From Pegea sp. RAD2-039 (Eukaryota > Chordata > Thaliacea > Salpida > Salpidae), in the NCBI GenBank assembly GCA_034620365.1, contig JAQGEQ010000054.1, forward strand, positions 124,001 through 188,000: a DNA stretch of 64,000 nt, given 5' to 3'. Shown here piece after piece: positions 60,901 to 64,000 of this stretch. Position 1 is the first letter of the stretch; each line of letters opens with the position of its first letter. The translations under genes and the position numbers were made by a program. A model generated the notes under the pieces. It ran no database searches. It saw only the letters and a list, made by a program, of their open reading frames with translations, and was not told the origin of the DNA.

Positions 60901-63900
60901 CTTTCAACTATTTTGCTACTTAAACCTTAATGCTAAAATACCTGAATAATCTGAAGGTTAATCTCATAATAATATCTTAAAAGAAACATAAAAAAGAAAA
61001 TATTTTTCTGAACAATTTCACTTTTAAAAACAATTTTGAAGAAACTGAAATTAAAGCGTAAGAGATATTCATCTCTGACAACAATTAGTAATAATTTAAC
61101 ATCATTACAAATTTCACAAAAAAATCATTTTCAAAGTTGTAGTCAAAGTCACATATAAACAGACTTAATACTTTCAAATTTATTACAACATAAAAAGAAA
61201 TTATATAAGAGTAAATTCTCTGAACTGTTCGATAAATGTCTACAACTTTTCGAATAAAAAGCGAGTGAAGAAGAGAAAAACAAAACTTTAGATTTTTAAG
61301 TGGTCGTTTTAAACATTGCACAGAATTACATCAGGAAATGTTTTCTGAGTAATTTCCCACATCATAAACGTCTTAAATCTCGTTTTTCAGCATAAATATA
61401 ACAAACAAATGTGCATGAAGTGACTTCATCAGTCAGATTGAGATCAAATTTGAAGTTTAGGGTGATAAAGCAAAATTCTAGTTATCAACTAAACAAATTG
61501 TTATCTTGCACCATTTTTAAGATGTTTTAATTTTTAATATCAACAAAATTATTTATCTAATAATTTAAATATAACAATAAAAATAGTTTTCAAACATAAA
61601 CTTTTTTGTTTCTAAAACTTTATATCTGTCTCTTAACGAATCTTCTTTTTGATCTTTGAGTGAAATCGTTGAGTTTTATAGCTTGTTAATTGATGAAATC
61701 GCAAAAAATCTTTTTGAAAAGAAAACTTTCATAATTAATTAAACTTGTTACTACTATCACATTTCTACTATTTTACAAACGCCAAAAGCTATTTTTTGAA
61801 GTTATAAATAGACTCTTCCCATATCTTATACCATTTAAAAAATATATTTTGTAAATTGTTTGAATCTACCAAAATTCAGACCTACAATTAAGCAATCAGC
61901 AAACTTAAATTTTTTAGAAATGTATTTTCTAATAAATTGTAAAGAAAACACTTTTAAAAACTATCTAAGCTTCTTTGGTTCCCACAAATTTTCTAGAAAA
62001 GCAGTTAGTTGTTAAATATTAGTCATAATTACATCCGTTAAGTAAAGATCTTTAATTTACTCCCAAAATGCAAACAGTTTAATTTGTGATAAATTAAGAT
62101 CCCAAAAAACTCTCTTTCATCAATTTAAAAAGAAGTTTGTTCAAAATTATTAATCAGAAACAAATAAAAATTAGTTTTCTAGAAACACGAATCTTAATAC
62201 TAATACCTACGGTAAGATTTTGAACAAACTTGAACTAAAAAAGTTAAAAATGTAGTTTTAAGACCTTAAAACATTTTTATTGAATATATCAATATTAAAA
62301 ATAGAAACCTCTAGTTTTGCAAAAATTGTTTTGAATTATAAAATTGTAAAGTGAAAAATTGTCAAGGGAAATAAAAAGTATTATTGATTGAATGTTACAC
62401 ACTGAAAGAGAGATATTTTGAATAAGAAGAACTATTAAAGAATTATTTTTAACATGATTTTTGAATAACTTAAGTTATATAAGTTTTGAAAATATTCATA
62501 TAAACTGACGACTTACAGTTTTAAAACTAATTTAAAAAACAACTTAACAAAAATATTTAAATCAAATAACTCAGTGTTATATTCAATTAAAAAGGCTTTT
62601 AACCAAACCTGTAACTAAAGTTTACAGTAAACAAAAAAGATTATTTTGTAATATTTTTATTAGATATAGTTTAAATTTTATAAAGTCAAACTATTTTATA
62701 AGTTAGTTAACTTAGCAAGTAAATGTAAAGAAAATCTGTTCTGATAGAATTCTAGAAAAGTCTTCTTAAAAATGTCTATTAAAGTGTTTGTGGTTACATT
62801 AATAGTAAAAACCAAATAAAAAGTTTTTAGTCAATAAAAGCTGTTTAAAATAAAAGCAATAGTACTTTCTATCTGTAACTGAAACAGTATTTCATTACTA
62901 AGCAAAACTAATATTGTACAAATCAAACAGTTTCTGCTAGACAGCAAAAACCGACTCAAATAAAACCCTCACAAAAGCATTACATGATGGTTACGTCAGA
63001 ACTTATTGATGCATAGCATAAGAAGCTTCAAGATATTAAAATAGTTTTGAGATAAACCAAGCTAACTCCAAAAATAATTTTTTATTAATGTACATTTAGA
63101 ACTATTGGTAGAAGAATGTATTGTTCTACAACATAAACTTCAAAACAAACTGAAATTATGAAATACTTTTACAATAACTGAAATAAATTCTTTACAAAAA
63201 GAACAGTTTGAGTCACTCATTAAGTTTTAATCTTTTCGTTGTCATCTTTTTTGCTATGGTTCATTTTTTCAGTTATTGTTACACTTACAATGCTGATTTC
63301 AATGAATAGAAACTTTTTCCTCATCATTTTCCAGATTTCTCACAAAATATCTTGATTGAGAATATAACAACAAATTGAATCAAACAAAATTTGCTTATAA
63401 TAAACATAATTTTAAATTTGAAAAAATTTATGGTATTCTAAAAGCTGGCAAAGTTTGGTGTAAAATTTTATTCAAAACTTTTTGGTAAAAATATCACAAA
63501 TCAATTTTTATCCTTAAACCTTACTTAACCACAATAAACTGAACTTTTTTATTAGTTAATTCGATGATAAAATTTTGTCTAAATTTAATTTTAGATAATA
63601 TCAAAAAATTATTTTTTAAATAAAAGTTTATTTTTTATCTATAAAAATATTTGGAAAAAATAATAATTTAAAACAATTTTCTAATTCCAGAATTTTTCTA
63701 GAATTTTCAGAATTTTCTAATCTTATCAACAATATAGAAAAACTTGAACTTTACAACATATTGCTAATAATTTTACTCAGAAATTTACTACAAAATTTAT
63801 TCATTTATAAATTAAGTTTTGGTGATATTACTTTGAAACTTTTATTTTTATCATTAAATTTTATTGTGAGATGTTTAAGTAGTTTAAAAATTATACAATA

Positions 63901-64000
63901 AATTTTGTGGTTGATATTTAAAGAATTCTAAAATAAAATATCTGTCAAAAGTGATAAATACAAGAAATTTTGTCGCTAGCAAATACTGTTGACAAAATTT
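60901..64000. other. AT-rich region upstream of the copper transporter
   Basis: No gene, RNA or clear repeat supported. Minus-strand frames here are short and rich in Phe, Leu, Lys and Asn, as expected by chance. Confidence 0.5.

Overview
This 64-kb window is nuclear DNA of an AT-rich invertebrate animal. The genes are metazoan (MCPH1, FAM110, OST-alpha/SLC51A, TMEM68, CTR-type copper transporter, RPL4, mitochondrial EF-G and Cys-tRNA synthetase). They are split by many short GT-AG introns, often only 40-60 bases, between long AT-rich gene-poor stretches. The spread of TGACGTCA palindromes and the gene content would fit a tunicate or similar marine invertebrate, but I cannot fix the phylum from sequence alone.

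Layout. 1-1757 is AT-rich with no gene. 1758-6014 (+) is a FAM110-like gene. 8378-13996 (-) is mitochondrial elongation factor G (GFM1). One of its introns hosts a separate gene on the opposite strand (9907-10588), a small cysteine-rich secreted protein; another intron carries a 70-bp minisatellite. 14227-14457 (-) is a 76-aa ORF. 14779-14947 is a recent genomic copy of the end of MCPH1. 15013-16563 (-) is CARS2, intronless. 18613-19665 (+) is a coiled-coil protein. 21043-25919 (+) is microcephalin (MCPH1), 16 exons. 26757-26920 (-) looks like a broken piece of a RecQ (WRN-like) helicase. 27893-28743 (-) is a three-exon precursor with a signal peptide and a dibasic-flanked peptide, very likely a peptide hormone. 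31701-36122 (-) is a Toll-like ectodomain receptor without a TIR domain. 39734-41965 (+) is a TMEM68-like acyltransferase. 43109-44724 (-) is an NAD-dependent epimerase. 46711-48745 (-) is OST-alpha. 49-54 kb has only doubtful exon-like stretches. 54162-56588 (+) is ribosomal protein L4. 59871-60900 (-) is a CTR copper transporter. 61-64 kb has no gene I can support.

Repeats. I see two related tRNA-headed SINE types (20.6, 32.3, 37.6-37.9, 57.7-58.1 kb and a fragment at 25.35 kb), a third short dispersed family (1.9, 22.1, 23.4 kb), a 488-bp near-identical pair (21.57 and 30.73 kb) and two tandem arrays. No virus-like or LTR element was recognised.

Most notable: (i) the peptide-hormone-like precursor at 28 kb, in which three exons join in perfect phase; (ii) the nested cysteine-rich secreted gene at 10 kb, whose protein carries the residue string DVI again and again because its exons are built partly from TGACGTCATC palindromes; (iii) about 28 TGACGTCA palindromes packed between 3.3 and 14 kb, with only three elsewhere in the window. 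The neighbouring genes do not form one pathway; they are unrelated housekeeping, signalling and transport genes.
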